Shown: piece by piece, positions 1-12,877 of the stretch
How positions within the stretch are numbered: position 1 is the stretch's first letter
Layout of the letters: every line of letters begins with the position of its first letter
Assembly (NCBI RefSeq): GCF_030867095.1
Contig: NC_081825.1
Coordinates: 262,952,954-263,016,953, forward strand
Length of the DNA stretch: 64,000 nt
Source: Alligator mississippiensis
Lineage: Eukaryota > Chordata > Crocodylia > Alligatoridae
Reading direction: 5' to 3'
Program-made: the position numbers and the translations under genes
Notes under the pieces: generated by a model
The model's input: only the letters and a program-made list of their open reading frames with translations
Told to the model about the DNA's origin: nothing
Database searches by the model: none

Positions 1-58
1 TCTCTTCCTTTCATGGAACTTCTGCTATGCTGCACCCCCAGTATTTTTCATCCTTTAC

Positions 59-170
59 CTTCCTTATATGATCCAGGAACTCAGGGGAAGAGAGGCATTC
101 TTGTGGGCTGGAAAACTGTCTACAGTTGTACTGGAAGAGGGACAGGAGGTCAGGATCCAGATCAAACAAC
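59..170 (-). CDS. NGB: Neuroglobin, coding exon 2
   Basis: Second coding exon of neuroglobin, 112 bp, bounded by acceptor TTGAAG| and donor |GTAAAG. It encodes [12 protein letters not shown], then [13 protein letters not shown] and [10 protein letters not shown]. With the chosen start, the distal haem-ligand histidine (E7, His64 in human) is His69 in LDHIRK. The two cysteines that can form the CD7-D5 disulphide (Cys46 and Cys55 in human) are Cys51 and Cys60. The exon ends after a complete Lys codon, matching the vertebrate E11.0 intron. Exons 3 and 4, with the proximal His F8, lie left of the window, so the gene is cut by the window edge. No frameshift or stop is seen. Confidence 0.94.
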
Positions 171-2159
171 CTTCAAGAGAAAGGAGAAAACTTCAAATAT
201 TTCACACTTCTCAAATGACAACCATTCCTTAACATTGCCCCCATCTATCATTCCCCACCCCTCATTCCATCCAGCCGTGATGTTACAAACATGGAGTTCT
301 GAGAGGGAGATTTGCCATGGTCTGGGGGTCATCTGCCTAAAACTGTTTCTGTTACTTTAGCCCAAGTCCCCAGTCCTCACTGCTACAACACTATTCCAGG
401 AGACAGGTCAGCCCAGTGTTAACTCCAGGGCACTGTTGAAATCCTTTGCTTGACTCCATCTTCCATGAAATCCTAGTCCCTGTCCTAACACTTCCATCTC
501 AACTCTTGCTGTTCCCTGTTTTTTATGATACTCCCTAATCTCAATTTTCTCAAATTCAGAGGAGGCCAGAATATTGCAGCCAGATGAGATTCCTACTTTC
601 ACAAGCAGGGTCATAAAACTGGAATCCCTCACATGTTTGTTGGCTCCCAATCCAAACCCCTTCTGCCAACTTTTTCACCATAGGACATTGCTTCCCAAAG
701 TTTGGGACCAACAGACCACTGATCCCCGATGGTTCTTATTGACCATAATGTGCCCTTACCAAACTTTTAATTATAATGGAAAGGGGGTGATCCACAGACC
801 ACTGTCCATGCCTTATAAACAACCAGTGATCTATGGATCAGTTTGGGGTTCTTTAGAACATGGCATCTCACCTGTTTAACTCGCACACTGGTCCAGCAAG
901 CAAAAAATCAAGAGGATCTGATAGACTGATGCCATCCATGGCAGTCTATGGCAATTCATAAAACCACACAGAGGGCACATCTACACGAGATGCTTTACAG
1001 CACAACAGGCTAATTTTCTGTGCAATAAAGCATCACCATCTACATATGCACAGAAATTAGGGCACAATAGACTAATTTACTGTGCTGCTGGATAGTCCCA
1101 TCAGCTACAAGTGGTATCTGGCAGTGCAATAAATTACTGCACTTAAATGCATGTGTAGATGCTGACATCAGGATTAGTTTACTCCAGCTCAAATTGAGCT
1201 GAAGTATTTTTAGTTGCATTAATTGCACTTGTAGATGCACCTAGAGTGATCAGTTTGCAATGGTTCTAGTCTCCTAGGTATCAACATCATCAGAGAGACT
1301 TAACATGAGATTGCAACATCCCTCACCCCTTCACCAAAACTTTTAAATGTCTCCTTAAATAGTTCCTTTCCTTCGGCTCTATCAAGCACGGCTTGTTTTC
1401 CAGATATTTGCATTTGCAATCTGCCTTTCAGATTTGGCTGTGGAAAAGCCAAGAGCTTCTCACAAACTTTTAGAGCCATTGCTTTTCAAGGACTTTTCAA
1501 GCACTTCCCTCCGTCCCTCCACTTTTCTGCCACTTAATTGAAGGGTTAATTCAGTGGAAGAGGCAGCAAATTTTCAGTTGCACTCCCCCATGCACTATTT
1601 CCCCCTCTTTGAGATTGATCCTGGAAATTAACTGTTCCTTTCTCAAGTGGCCAGCTCTCTGCCTCAGCAATGTGACAATTAGGAAGCTACTTAGATACAC
1701 TCCACAGAGTTGAGTGGATGCACAAGGATCAAAGTAGGTTTTAAACAACAGAATTTCCTCTCCTAAGAACAAGGGAAATCACTGCAAAGAAATGCACAAA
1801 AGCACACACTCCACATACCTTCCCCTCCCCTCCCTTTTAACAAAGTTCTAGATTTAAATGCTAAGGAGCTTCTTTGGAAATCTGTTCTCTCTGCTCTGCA
1901 AATCACAGCAAATGGACAGAAGGAGCAGGCAGCAGGAGATAAGTGATGGAGCCATGAAAAAAGAAATCATTTCAGAAGGGAGGGGAAGTGTTTCTTTTCA
2001 GAGAATGCAAACCTTCCTTTGCCTTACCCAGGGATGGGGGGGGGGGGGGAAGAAGACCTGATAAATACCACAGCAAGCATTGGCACCAGGTTTTTCCTCC
2101 CTCTGTCCAAGTTGCCCTGCTACAGAAACTGCCTGTTGCTATAATAACCCATCACTTAC
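171..2159 (-). other. NGB: NGB intron 1
   Basis: Intron between NGB exons 1 and 2, GT-AG, 1989 bp. It holds a short MITE-like repeat at about 973-1243 and a G homopolymer on the plus strand near 2037-2049, about 110 bp inside the donor. I see no other coding sequence. The open frames in it look like chance. Confidence 0.85.
973..1243. mobile_element. MITE-like repeat in NGB intron 1
   Basis: The ends are imperfect inverted repeats: GGGCACATCTACACGAG at the left, and GTAGATGCACCTAG at the right, which read inverted is CTAGGTGCATCTAC. The interior is AT-rich, has several TTAATTGCACT-like words and encodes nothing. It resembles the short GGGCAC-ended MITEs near 10290 and 41890. Superfamily not resolved. 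Confidence 0.5.
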
Positions 2160-2263
2160 CTGGTAAACAAGATGATGCCATGCTGCAGGGGGTTGCCACT
2201 CACTTTCTGCCAGCTTTCTCGTATCAGTGCCTGTTCAGTGCTGGATAATTTTTCACTCTCCAT
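2160..2263 (-). CDS. NGB: Neuroglobin, coding exon 1
   Basis: First coding exon of neuroglobin, a cytosolic hexacoordinate haem globin of neurons and retina linked to oxygen, NO and redox handling. It encodes 34 residues plus two bases of codon 35, starting MESEKLSS and including the globin A-B helix motif ALIRESWQKVSG and GIILFT. I chose the ATG at 2263-2261 because the residues before it (a Lys/Ser-rich stretch) do not look like globin and the product is then only about five residues longer at the N-terminus than human NGB. The donor is AG|GTAAGT and splits an Arg codon after its second base, which is the known B12.2 intron position. The call rests on residue pattern plus both intron phases. 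The gene continues leftward. Confidence 0.93.
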
Positions 2264-5200
2264 CTTACTTGAAGAACAGGAGGGGGAAAAAAGCAGAGAC
2301 AGGGGAAGCTTCTGCTTCCTCTGAAAGTAGTTGCATTTGCTCACTCTGAGTTACAGGTGTCACAGGTCCTGAATTAATCCAAGCATGGAAGGCCACCAGT
2401 GCCTCTGGACCTGGGATCCACACCCCCCCCCCCCCCACTCGCTCCTCTAAGTGCCAAGGATGCTCTTCCTTGCACAGTACTCAAGACTTTGTGATCACAT
2501 CTCTGGGATCCCCAGACAGTGCAAGAGCCATTTTTTTTCCCCTTGATCCTCCCACCTCCTGCCTGGGAGCAGTGCAGGTGGACTTACAAAGAGCCCCTGT
2601 CTGAGCAATCAGATGAAACCTGAGTGCCTTGGGGGAGATCCATCTTGCTTCTTGGTGTCTACAGGAATGATGGGCTGGTCACTGTTGCTTTCTAATCCCC
2701 CTTGCTGTATGGCTACAGCAAGTTTATCAGTGTCTCTGTGCCCTCTTCCCACTGGGCACTAACTGTGCTCCTGATTTGTTCCCTGTCTCACTCCCTGTCA
2801 CACACAGGCTCAAAGATCTGGAGCTGAAGCTCCTTTCCCCTTATTAGCAGCACTTTCCCAGCTGGCCGTCTCGCAGAGCAGCTTCCAGTAGCAACACTTT
2901 CACGGATGCTCTTAAAGCGACAGTGTCCCCTTTCTCCCCGTTTCTTCCAGTGAGCTTTTTAAAGCTGGGTAACAAACAATACTTTTGCACTTTGCTACAT
3001 TCTCCCATAAGTAAGGAGCCACCACACACCTTCAGTGTCAAATGGCTTAACCCAATTTTGGCTGAAATTTTCCAGTCAGTTCAATTTTACAGATGAAGGA
3101 ACAGACACAGAAGAAAAACAACTTGCCTAACATCGGGCAATAAATTAGTGGCAGGACCAAGCTAGAAACCTCACTCTTTCAGCTTTCAGTCCTGATTTCT
3201 ACTTGTTAGAGTGCAGCTTGCCCTCATACAATATTTTCAACAGTGTCCTCTTGGTCCCAGTCACCCGCACTGACACTCCCAAACCTTTACATCTCTGGGT
3301 GCAGGTGCAATCTAGGGTTTAGTGTGTACAAAGGGAACATCATCACATGTTTAATTTAATAGAAGCATAGCCAATTGTACAAGGCAAAGCATTTAATAAT
3401 GGATCACAAGGCTTTTGGACTACATCAAACAAATTCAAAGCGCTCAGGTTCTTTCTGCTACTCAGATGAAGTGAAAACTCTCCTTTTCAAATGGCTCAAT
3501 GATTCAGACAGCATCAAGACAAGCTGGGGGAGGGGAGGACAGAGAGAGACAGAGCGTGTTCTGTGTTAAGAGCTCAGAAGGAAGAAGAATGGAAAAATAT
3601 GGACAGGTAACAGAATAATCATTTAAGGAAGGATTTTCAAAAGCAACCTAAGTGACTTCTGAGAACAAGTCCTATTGACATCATTGCAATCTTCTTTAAG
3701 ATAATAGGCATATGGTCCGTTTAAGCCTATAATATCAGCTATATGAGGTTCAGCTGTTCCTGTTAGATAAGAAGGTATTCTGAGGCTACAACGCCTGTAC
3801 AATACATTTATCATAGGATATATGTGGTCATAGTCAATGTTGGTGCATCATTTTAAGAGGAAAGTCAGTTCTTGTCCTCTCCTAGCCTAACATTGGCTTC
3901 AGTGGAGTTGGAACTTGGCCTTTAAAGGCTCTTGGAGCCAGCATTACCTTTATGGTTTGCTGTACATCGTCGCTGCATTAAAACCCACAGCACTATTAGG
4001 GACAGAGCTCAGCAACTGCTGTTCCAGATGCACAGGCCCCTACAATCTCAGCCTGAAGAGAATGCTCCTTTGGTGTTAGCCAGGAAGGATCTGGGTCACT
4101 CAGTTGAGCGGTTTCAGTCCTGTCCAATTGGAGAGACTGAGCTCACACACTAACTCAGCTCAGTATTCATGAAATCTGGTCTTACTGACCACTGGGAATT
4201 ATAAAGGGAAGTGAAGCAGCTCAGGTTGAAAGAATAGGATATTCCAAAAATCAGCTGCACTCCAGGCTCCTTCAGTCCCTATTAATCTCTTTTTAGCAGC
4301 TAAGGGTCATATTCTTTCTGGAATCACCAAGACAAGAAACACAGGATGCTGCCTAGTGTTGACAACATAAAGGTTAACATTTAACTCTTCTGAGTCTCAC
4401 CAAAATACACTAGAAAGCAGCAAGAACATTGTATGAGAATCTACATGAAGTATTCCGCATAGCATTTACTTTGATGCTATGAGCGTGTGGAGACTGTATT
4501 GTTAGCAGAACTTGGGGAAATATTGCCAATCTTCTTCTACCCCAATTTGCCTCTGCTGTAATGAGAAAGGAGAACCTGGTTGTAAACTAGAGGCACTTTG
4601 GCAGAACCTACTAGAGGAGAGTAAGGCACTTCAGTGGTACAGAGGGAGGAAGGAAATTTATAGGATTTGAACAGGAGACAGATAACGCACCAGACTAGAT
4701 ATTTTCCTAGCCACATTTCGGGTGGACTGAAAGCTGGGTGTTAAGAGAAAGCAGAAAAAAAGAGTTTGTAATAGCCAAGGTGAGAGACAATCAGTACCTT
4801 TTTGAATAGACAGGGAAGAAGGAAGCTGGAATGCTGCAAGGGAAAGATAGGTGAAATGTGGGGAGATTTGATAGTTTTTGCTAGAGTTTGTTAGTATCAG
4901 GGACATCGCCATTGGGACATGAGCACGCACCACGTCAGGGAGGCTCCTTACTAACAATCTGGCCAATTTCTTCCCAGATAGATGATCATATGCAGATTCA
5001 TCAGCTGCAAATTAAGCAATGATGCAAAGGTCATGAAATGAGAAGCAATGCAACTTGCCATAGACTCCCCATGCGACTGCCCAATGCAGCATAAAAGGAT
5101 AGCGCCCTGGAGTCACACAGAGCACTTAGAGCATTTTCTCTATGCAGACAAAAGCCAAAATAAACAACTAATGGCTACATATAAACCACTGAGAATATTC

Positions 5201-6340
5201 AGCCTCTTCTCTCACATGCCTACATTGGACTGCTCATCTGAGATGAAGGGCAGTGCTCAGGACACATTCTAGTGGGAGATCCACCAGACCAGCTGGGACT
5301 AGCTGCCCCCTACTTACCTGGTGGCAGGCTCAGGAGAGAGGCCAAGGCTTAGCATAATTTAACCTTCCCCTTAGTGATGGCCCCTCCAAGGCCATGTCCC
5401 TGCCACTACCCAAGCTATATCTGTGCTGTGGAATCAGAAAAAAATAAATGCCTTAAACTTTGATCATTTGAGTTATAAGATGACATAACCGCTTTGTGGA
5501 GAATTGCTGGCTCGGTACAGTAGAACAGACAAGGGCAAGTGTTTGTTCTTTGTAACTCCTCTGCAACTGCTTCGCTCACTGCGGCCTTGAAGATAGCAAA
5601 AAGTATGTCCAACTCTGATTTCCAGGTGCAAGCAGGGAGTGATATTTCTCCCTTGTCTCCTCCATAATTCTCATCCTGATAACAGCAAAAAAGTAACGAA
5701 GTCATGTTTATAGCTGCTTTTCTAGCTAATTTCACTATATGATCACGTGAGTTGTAAGCGACTGTTAAAAAGTATATAAGCCTCCTGATTTTGCTCTTGG
5801 GGGGGGACCCCTTCCAAGTGCTTGGGAAATCCATGTCACTTTGGAACTCCCCCTACAGCTGTAGTTTCTTTTGAATAAAAGCTTCTGCTGACCTGACCCA
5901 AAAGTATGCTGCGTGTGTTTCCACAACAGTGCTATAGGAGTAACAGAGAATGCCAGTCTCTAGCACTGCCACATTGGCATCTTCCAGCACTACATTTACT
6001 TCCTGTTTTAATTAAAAAGCAAATTATCTCTCCACAAGAGAAACCAAACCCCAGCCTAAAAAATGAACCTGCAAAAAGGCTGAAGTTGGAGGGAGCTCAA
6101 GGAGAAACATTTGAAACCTGGAAGTGATGTGTATTCCTCCAGCTGCTGGGAGTGAGGGCTCAAGAGGAGTTTGAAATGGCAGGGCTCTCACCTGCATATA
6201 AAGCAGCCTCTCCTGCACAGCTATTCCATTGTCAGAGGAGCTCCTTCTGCTGCCACGGTGCTGGAGGTGCTGACAGCATGCTAAGGGGCTGAGGAGGGTT
6301 TTAATAAAAAAAACTATATTGTGCTTTTCATTCAGATGCT
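2264..6340. other. NGB 5' flank and intergenic DNA, no gene recognised
   Basis: The first few hundred bases must contain the NGB promoter and 5'UTR, but I see no convincing TATA box or CpG-rich block that fixes a start site. The rest is unique-looking, AT-moderate DNA with short chance ORFs. The ORF at 5415-5834 on the minus strand (139 codons) is the longest. It has no motif I recognise and no clear splice context. Confidence 0.6.
2425..2438 (+). repeat. C homopolymer upstream of NGB start
   Basis: A run of about 14 C on the plus strand (G on the NGB sense strand), about 160 bp upstream of the chosen NGB start codon, in the presumed promoter or 5'UTR area. A G-run on the plus strand lies on the other side of exon 1. 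The length is likely variable and may be inexact in the assembly. Confidence 0.7.
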
Positions 6341-6344
6341 CAGT

Positions 6345-6580
6345 GAGCCTTCCAGCATGGAGAACCATGAACCTAGGTTAGATATTGGGAAAAACTTTCT
6401 CCCTAGGAGAGTAGTAAAGCACTGGAACAGGTTATTTGGAGAGGTTGTGAAATCTCCATCGTTGGAGGTTTTTAAGACCTGGCTAGACAAAGCTTTGGTT
6501 GGGATGATATAGTTGAGAATGGTTCTGCTTGAACTAGACGACCTCCTAAGGTCCCTTCCAACCCACATTTTCTATGAAAA
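6345..6580 (+). mobile_element. CR1 LINE 3' fragment
   Basis: Encodes the C-terminal tail typical of CR1 ORF2: RLDIGKNFLPRRVV, then NRLFGEVVKSPSLEVFKTWL, followed by the CR1 3' end with TCCCTTCCAACCCACATTTTC and TATGAA. Strongly 5'-truncated, as is usual for CR1, and fairly diverged. Confidence 0.85.
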
Positions 6581-8610
6581 CACCAAAGGAGCCATCATGC
6601 TGACCAACAACACTATGTAGGTACAGCCTTCCTGCCCCTGTGATCTCATCTCACCCAGCCCCCATAGCTCCATTTTCTCAGAGCTCAGCCTGGCTGTATT
6701 ATCTGCTTGGGTGCTGCAGTACATCAGATGGGCCTGTTTGGGGACAAAGATGTCCAGCTGAGACCAGCTCCTACCACATTTCAGCAGTGCACAGAGGGAG
6801 GAAAGGGAATTTCCAGTGAATCCCTGTGGTCTGCATAGAGCAGTATGATGGACAGCAAAATCATCTAATTTTTCAGACAAAGTAGCCAAACACCTTCAAA
6901 ACGATAGAAATATGTTGCATGTCAACAGCCCCATAGATTGCCTTGCAAACATTACTCTCCCTTGTGAATACCACCTCTACTTGCCTGACAGAGAAACAAG
7001 CAGAGAGTTGGGATAGTGACTTGCCCACAGTCACAGAGTGAGGTTTGCATCAGAACTAGGACTAAAGCCATAAATGTTGACGTTTGGTCCTGTGCTCAGA
7101 TCACCTCCTTCCTCATTCAGGCACTGAATTTTCCTGGCCTTGGGGCCAATTCTGTTTTCTTGATATGCTGTAACAGCTTGAGTTCTCATCTTTGTTGCTG
7201 CACTTTCCAAGTAATGAAAACAAATCCCCCTTCAGACTCTTTTTTAATTTCAAATTCATCTTCTGCAGGTCCTCATGAATAACCAAACTCCTCCAGGCTC
7301 TCAGTTCACCTCAGAGTCTGCTTCCTGGGCTAGACTCGTTCTTTCTCTCCAGTCTGTCTGTGTTATAAACTAAACACCATGACTGCTTCCCTCCATCCTC
7401 AGGTAGAAACACAGCTTATGAAATGTTTCGGCTTCTCATCTCTGCTCCCCCCCCCAGGCCATAATGTGCCACAGCTCAGTAGCAAAGCAAATTGCAAATG
7501 CAGTTGCATAACAAGTGAAAGAGATGTAGACGTGAATAATTGCACACACAAATGGTAAGGGCAATAGCTTCAGACTTTTCTGCCTGCCACTGTGCCCTTG
7601 GGGAGCAGGATGGCAGTGCTGCCAACCTTGAAGATTTAAGCCACAGCATGGGGATTAAAAGCAGAGCAAAGAAGAAAATGTGTTGTCTTTAGCTGCTCAA
7701 TATCCAAGGGTTCTTCCTGTAGCTCACGGGGCCCTGACGAGATGAGAGGCTTGTATAAACAACCGAGGAAGATCCGAGGGCGACAGTGCGTGACCCATCT
7801 GGAGAATCCAACCGGGACCGCATGTGGAGCTGTCAAGTTGTTTTCTGAAGCACCAGGACAGCAGCTGTCTGCCCACTTCAGCGCTATCTGTAAATGCCAG
7901 ATAAATAGCAAGCTTTACCCACATCATTATTCACCTCATGCTTGTTCTATCACAGCAATAATCGCCCCTGCCATTAGACCATGGCCGCCTTTTTAAGCCT
8001 CTCTAGCTAGAAACAGCATCCCAACTCCTGAGGATTTCCACTGCTTACACCAAGGCAAAATATGGCATTTATGGACCAGCAGCTGCTGAAAGGTACTATC
8101 TCAGTCAGTTCTCTGTCTGCAGAAAATTGGTGATTTTTTTTTCTTCTTATACATCTCCCAAAGGAGCCTCTTCAATAGTTTCTCTTCTAGACTCTACTTA
8201 TTTTAGAAGACCATTAACAGACCATTATTTGAAGTCTTCATTGATTGCCTTTTGTCTAATCCAAGCCTTGTCTTTATCCTCATCTTTCCCTGTTGTTGCT
8301 GGACTTGATACCAGGGTACTCAACATATGCAGCAGATGCATTTCAGGAACCTGGCTTTACCTATCAAAAAATGCCTTTCATAACTAAGTGTCCTTTCCTC
8401 TAGTACAGCTCAATACTGAGCCATTTGTTTTCTGACACCAAAATTGAAGTGTTGCATCTAGATATAGGATTTCCTTGCACTGCTTTGGTCCTTCCCCACT
8501 TTGCCCGTCTCAATCAGTTGCAATTCCCAGTGCCTTCAAAAATCACACTCTGCATGTTGGCAAGGAAATGTGGGAAGCAAAAGGCAGAAGCATTTGATAA
8601 ATATTTCTAA
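6581..8610. other. Intergenic DNA, nothing recognised
   Basis: No gene, RNA or complete mobile element that I can support. Short ORFs on both strands lack motifs and splice signals. Confidence 0.5.
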
Positions 8611-8614
8611 TCTG

Positions 8615-9125
8615 GATTTAGAGAGGACCAGTCTGAGGTGTGCACTGCATGTGGCACCCATGCCAAACAGGCCCTGTGCACTGGATCCGGGAAACAGGGC
8701 CAGTTTATGAGCCCAGTCCGGGCCATCTCCACATCCAATGTGTGGGGCCAGTCCAGCACAGATGCCACATGCAATGCACACCCAAGACCAGCCCTGTGAA
8801 CCATGTACAGCAAGTGCAGGCTGCAGCCCAGCATAGCAAGCAGTACATGGGGCCAGTCTGAGGCATACACTGCATGCAGCACCCATGCAGACCAGCCCTG
8901 CATGCTGTATCCAGCATGGTCAGTTCATCTGTGGCCACAGTCCAGACCAGCTACAGATCCAGCATGCAGTGCCAGTCCAACACAGGCACCACATTCATCC
9001 CGAGAGCATCCCTGCACCATGTGTGGCCACGCCAGATGGGCTTCACACACTGCATGCAGCACAGTGGGGCAGGGCCAGCAAATGCTGTATGCAGCAAATG
9101 CTGACACCGCTGGATTAGCTAGATA
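8615..9125. repeat. GC-rich internally repetitive segment
   Basis: About 500 bp in which words such as GGCCAGTC, CATGCAGCACC and CCAGCACAG recur, so all frames on both strands are unusually open and rich in Cys, His, Trp and Ala. The overlapping ORFs are a composition effect. It resembles the segments near 32030 and 37960 and is probably part of an interspersed repeat. Confidence 0.5.
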
Positions 9126-9964
9126 GCAAACTTGGGCAAAGCATGGGAAAAAAATCTACATACTCACAACTGAAGGATGGGAATTAAAAATGCCAACAAA
9201 CACTGAGTTTGGAAAATAGGCTTGGTCAGACACTCCCAGTTCCATTTTTATGGAAGGACAAGTTTGTTCGACTTCTTAACTCTTTTACCTCCCACATCTC
9301 ACAAGCTTGTAAATTTTTGTGATGACGTTACCCACCGCTCTCCCCGCACACCCCAGTATTGTCTGCATTAACCACCATCTGATGGGAACTCTTCGTTGTC
9401 ATTCACAGTTACAGGAGATCCAACAGATGCCAGAGGATCAAGAACCATTCTGCTAGGTTCTTTACAGATGGCTCAGGTCTATTTGTCTAATGTTAACCAT
9501 GCTAATTCCCCCTTTACAGTCTCTAAGAACCAACTCTCTCAACTTCAGTCACTTAACTCATTTGTATCCAGGACACTGGAAAAGTTTCAGCCATTTCCAG
9601 GCCTGAAGCCTTTGTCGCTCTCCTGCATTTTGGAATTCCATAACAAACTTCTATTTTCAATATTATTCTACATATAAAAGAATATGCTGAATCCCAGCCT
9701 CAATTACAAACACAAATAAGAATTATTAAAATATAATTTGCCTGATCCAACCTATTTCTAAAGCTCAGTCGTTTCAGCACAAAGTTGAGATATTGGATGG
9801 GATTGGATATTTCTATCTGACACTATTTTTCTCTTTTCATCAAAATTAAATTTTGCCAAGCCTGAAAACTGCCATACTGGACCAGATCAAGCTAATACCA
9901 GATGCTTCAGAGAAGATGAAAGCACCCTGTAGTAGGCAGCTGCAGATCTTACCCTCAACTGTAG

Positions 9965-10600
9965 CAAGATTTAGTTAGCCATGTTAGCCTGAATCAGGAA
10001 GAAGGGAGGGCAGGGTTACACTTTAAAGACTAACTCATTCTTTTTAATACACGTTATGTCTTGGTAACTCTGTGTGCTGTTTATTAGTTCTGCAGGTCCA
10101 GTGTTGATTTCTTCCTGTTTGCTTTATAGAATACTGATAGTGTGGTTCCTTAGTTTCTCAGAGTGAAGCACAGCATATCTGAGCAAATTTCCTACATAGA
10201 TTGATTGCAGTCCATTTGGCTGAGTGTAGTGCCATCTATGAGTAGGCGGTTAGCCATGTTAGTCTGAAGCCAGGCAGAAACCAGGGCAGGGGGGCAATTT
10301 ATGGTAGCTTTACACATGCTCTGGGGAGAAGGCACGAGCTCCAAGAGCAAGTCTAATTAAAAGTGCCTAAAGTCAAGTGTATTCAGCATCCTGCACTTCA
10401 AAATGGCAGCAGGGGCGCTTTAACTAAAGCTGGTTCAACACAAGTACATGAGATGCGGAGGCAGCTGCAGTGCACTAATTAGAATGCTCCAGCCAACTAC
10501 AATAATTAAGTCTGCTCCCATGTGCTGTAATTACAGTGTAAGCAGCGTCCCCACACATCTACAGGCGCCCTTACAGACTAACTCATTAGCGCTCTGCCCT
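9965..10600. mobile_element. MITE-like repeat cluster
   Basis: Contains two copies of a GTTAGCCATGTTAG..TGAA motif (near 9975 and 10247), the first followed by a CTTTAAAGACTAACTCATT-like stretch. It also contains a segment at about 10300-10580 with GCGCTTTAACTAAAGCTGG and ACACATGCTC words shared with the palindromic MITE at 41890-42215. No coding capacity. Boundaries are approximate. Confidence 0.5.
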
Positions 10601-11164
10601 GATTTCACCCCTAGCAATTTGGACAGTGACTTAAATCCTGCAAGTATGATATTCTTAATATCCCTGCCAAATTGTTTGTTAGCAAATTATCATCTCTCTG
10701 GGCATTTTTTATTATCTCTGTCTGTGTTCAATCCCTTTTTGAATTTTACTATGTTCTTGGTCTCGGTGGTTTTCTGTGGCAATGACTACTGAGATCTTCT
10801 TACCATTGAGCTCTTCTTATCCAAGTTGTTTTTATTCATTTTTAAATGCTTGTGTTTGCTTATGTGCATGTGTCTGTAAGAGCATGAAAACTAAGTACTC
10901 ATGAATATTAGTTTGGCATAGAGTGCAAGCTAGAACAGACAACAGTAATACAAGCTTGTCCCACCCAAATGTACTCCTGCACCTCAGCCCTTGCAGTGTT
11001 ATACCCCTTGAAACAATGGTAGTAGGGCTTTTGTGTCTGGTATGTCATGTTTGCTTAATTAAAGACATGGAGAACAACAATATGTGAAAAGAAAACCCTA
11101 TTAGTTAATTTAGGTATTAAAACACGTTCATCAAAAACTTCCCAGCTCTTTTTTGGAAGCTGAC

Positions 11165-11330
11165 TGCTCAAAAACTACCAAATTTACTCAAATCTAAGAT
11201 TACCCTGAATTTAAGATGATCCCCCAATAATTATATTCTATATGCGCAAAATATACAAGTTGGTTATAATTTTCTAGGTACAAAATCTAATTATCAGAGG
11301 TCTGCCTTGAATGTATCCCCCCTCCCAGTA
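11165..11330 (+). mobile_element. DNA-element end, ATTTACTCAAATCTAAGAT type
   Basis: Starts ACCAAATTTACTCAAATCTA with a repeated TCTAAGAT / TTTAAGATGATC pattern, the look of a terminal region of a reptile MITE. An inverted counterpart (CATCTTATATTTGAGTAAAT) lies at about 21900-21930, so either two independent copies exist or the whole nest in between grew inside one element. Confidence 0.45.
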
Positions 11331-12186
11331 CTACAACAAGGAAAAATATAGCTGAGGGGGTCAGGTGGTTCCCTTGCCCTCTGCTTCCCTCCATGGGTAC
11401 CTACAGGTTTAGCACATCCAGAATTGAGGCATTTCACCTGTTTTTGTGAAGTGCAGTAAGTTGCAGCACAGGTATATAAACACTTTTTGAGCTCCATTTT
11501 TTTACCTACTTATACATAGTACAAACTATTCATGATATATGAAACACTGCCAAAGCCAAAAAGCTCTGGAATTGTCATATTGTACATTGGGCTGGGCCCC
11601 AGCAGAGTCGACAGTGTTTCAAGCCATGGTGACCTCATAGCCCAGCACTGCTCTGTATGCGTGTACTCCATATACTCCCCACAAAGGATCCATGTCCTAA
11701 TTAGCACCCCATTCTCTATTGGAACTGGGTATTATCACAAGTCCTGGAACCCTCAAAAATGTATATGCAGATGACGCGCAGGGCCACCTGGTCCAACTCC
11801 ACCCCATGGCGGGTGGGGCCATGCCAGTCACATACGACAGGCTGAGAGAGGGGGCAACAGAGCCTCTCATCTACAAAGACACTTGGTGATGTTTTCTAGA
11901 TATATAAGGCTAATAAAAGGCAAGAATCAGGTGTGAGGCAGGTAGGTGGGGGGAGAGAAAAGGGAATGTTGAACTGGTGATAGAATGTATTGCAAAATCC
12001 AGACAGGTTACCTGGGGCTATCAAATGGCAGGCAGCTTATAATGTACCATAAATCCAATGTCTATATTTAGTCCGTGATTTTTTGTATCCAGTAGATTTA
12101 TGAAGTGTGGTTCGTAGGCTCATCTATGAAACTTACACTTCATGGAGACACGAGACTTATGTCAGAAGAATTTCTTAAGTGTTTTG

Positions 12187-12825
12187 CATCTGCATAATGC
12201 CAGCACTAATCATGAACTCACTATCTTCTTAAATGGTCAGCCTCTCAAATTCAAAGCCCACCCAGTTTATCTTGGTGTCACCCTTGACTGGACCTTAACT
12301 TATAAATCATAAATCATCCAGAAAATTGTTTTAACAAAATCAAAACAAAGAACAACCTACTTCCAAACTTGCAGGCTCCACTTGGGGTGCCAATGCCTCC
12401 ATGCTACATTTATCTGCTCTTGCACTGTGTTATTCAGTTGCAGAATATCATGCCCCTGTATGAGCTCGTTCATCACATAGCAAGCTGGTTGACATCCAAC
12501 TGCACACTACAATGTGTCTTGTATCAAGCACGTTGCACCCCACTCCACTTCCAGGGTTACCAGTCCTCAGCAACATTGCTCCCCTTCATCTCCACCACAC
12601 AAATGATGAAGTAAACTTACTTGCTAGACTCCATCATAATCCTACACTGCTGGTACATTAGGACATATTCCACCAATGAATAGCTCAGCTCCCCTCAAGA
12701 CATCCAATATGATCCACCCTTTCAAAACCTTGTGACTTTTCCTTATTTATTTGATGGCATGAAGAATGGTTAGCACAAGCACCAATCAATCACCACGTCA
12801 GCTTATGAATCCATGAATCATCTCT
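12187..12825 (+). pseudogene. Non-LTR retrotransposon RT C-terminal relic, 5' part
   Basis: Broken reading frame recognisable by the pattern FLNGQPLKFKAHPVYLGVTL, then NNLLPNLQAPLGV and a tail with LQNIMPLYELVHH. This is the region after the reverse transcriptase core in a non-LTR family with a YLGVTLD..L motif. I know the pattern but cannot name the clade with certainty. It carries several frameshifts and stops. The next part of the same element resumes at about 15714, on the far side of the CR1 insertion. Confidence 0.6.
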
Positions 12826-12877
12826 GACCCTATATACTAATGCTAGGAGCTAGTGCCTATATACTAATGCTAGGAGC

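Noticed and set aside
13..360. 115-codon plus-strand ORF over NGB exon 2
   Set aside because: It is the antisense shadow of NGB exon 2, whose minus-strand frame has globin motifs and correct splice sites.
5415..5834. 139-codon minus-strand ORF as a possible gene
   Set aside because: No recognisable motif, no flanking splice or promoter signals; length is within chance for 64 kb.
8536..9126. Cluster of overlapping ORFs on both strands
   Set aside because: All frames are open because of GC-rich internal repeats. No motif or splice signal.
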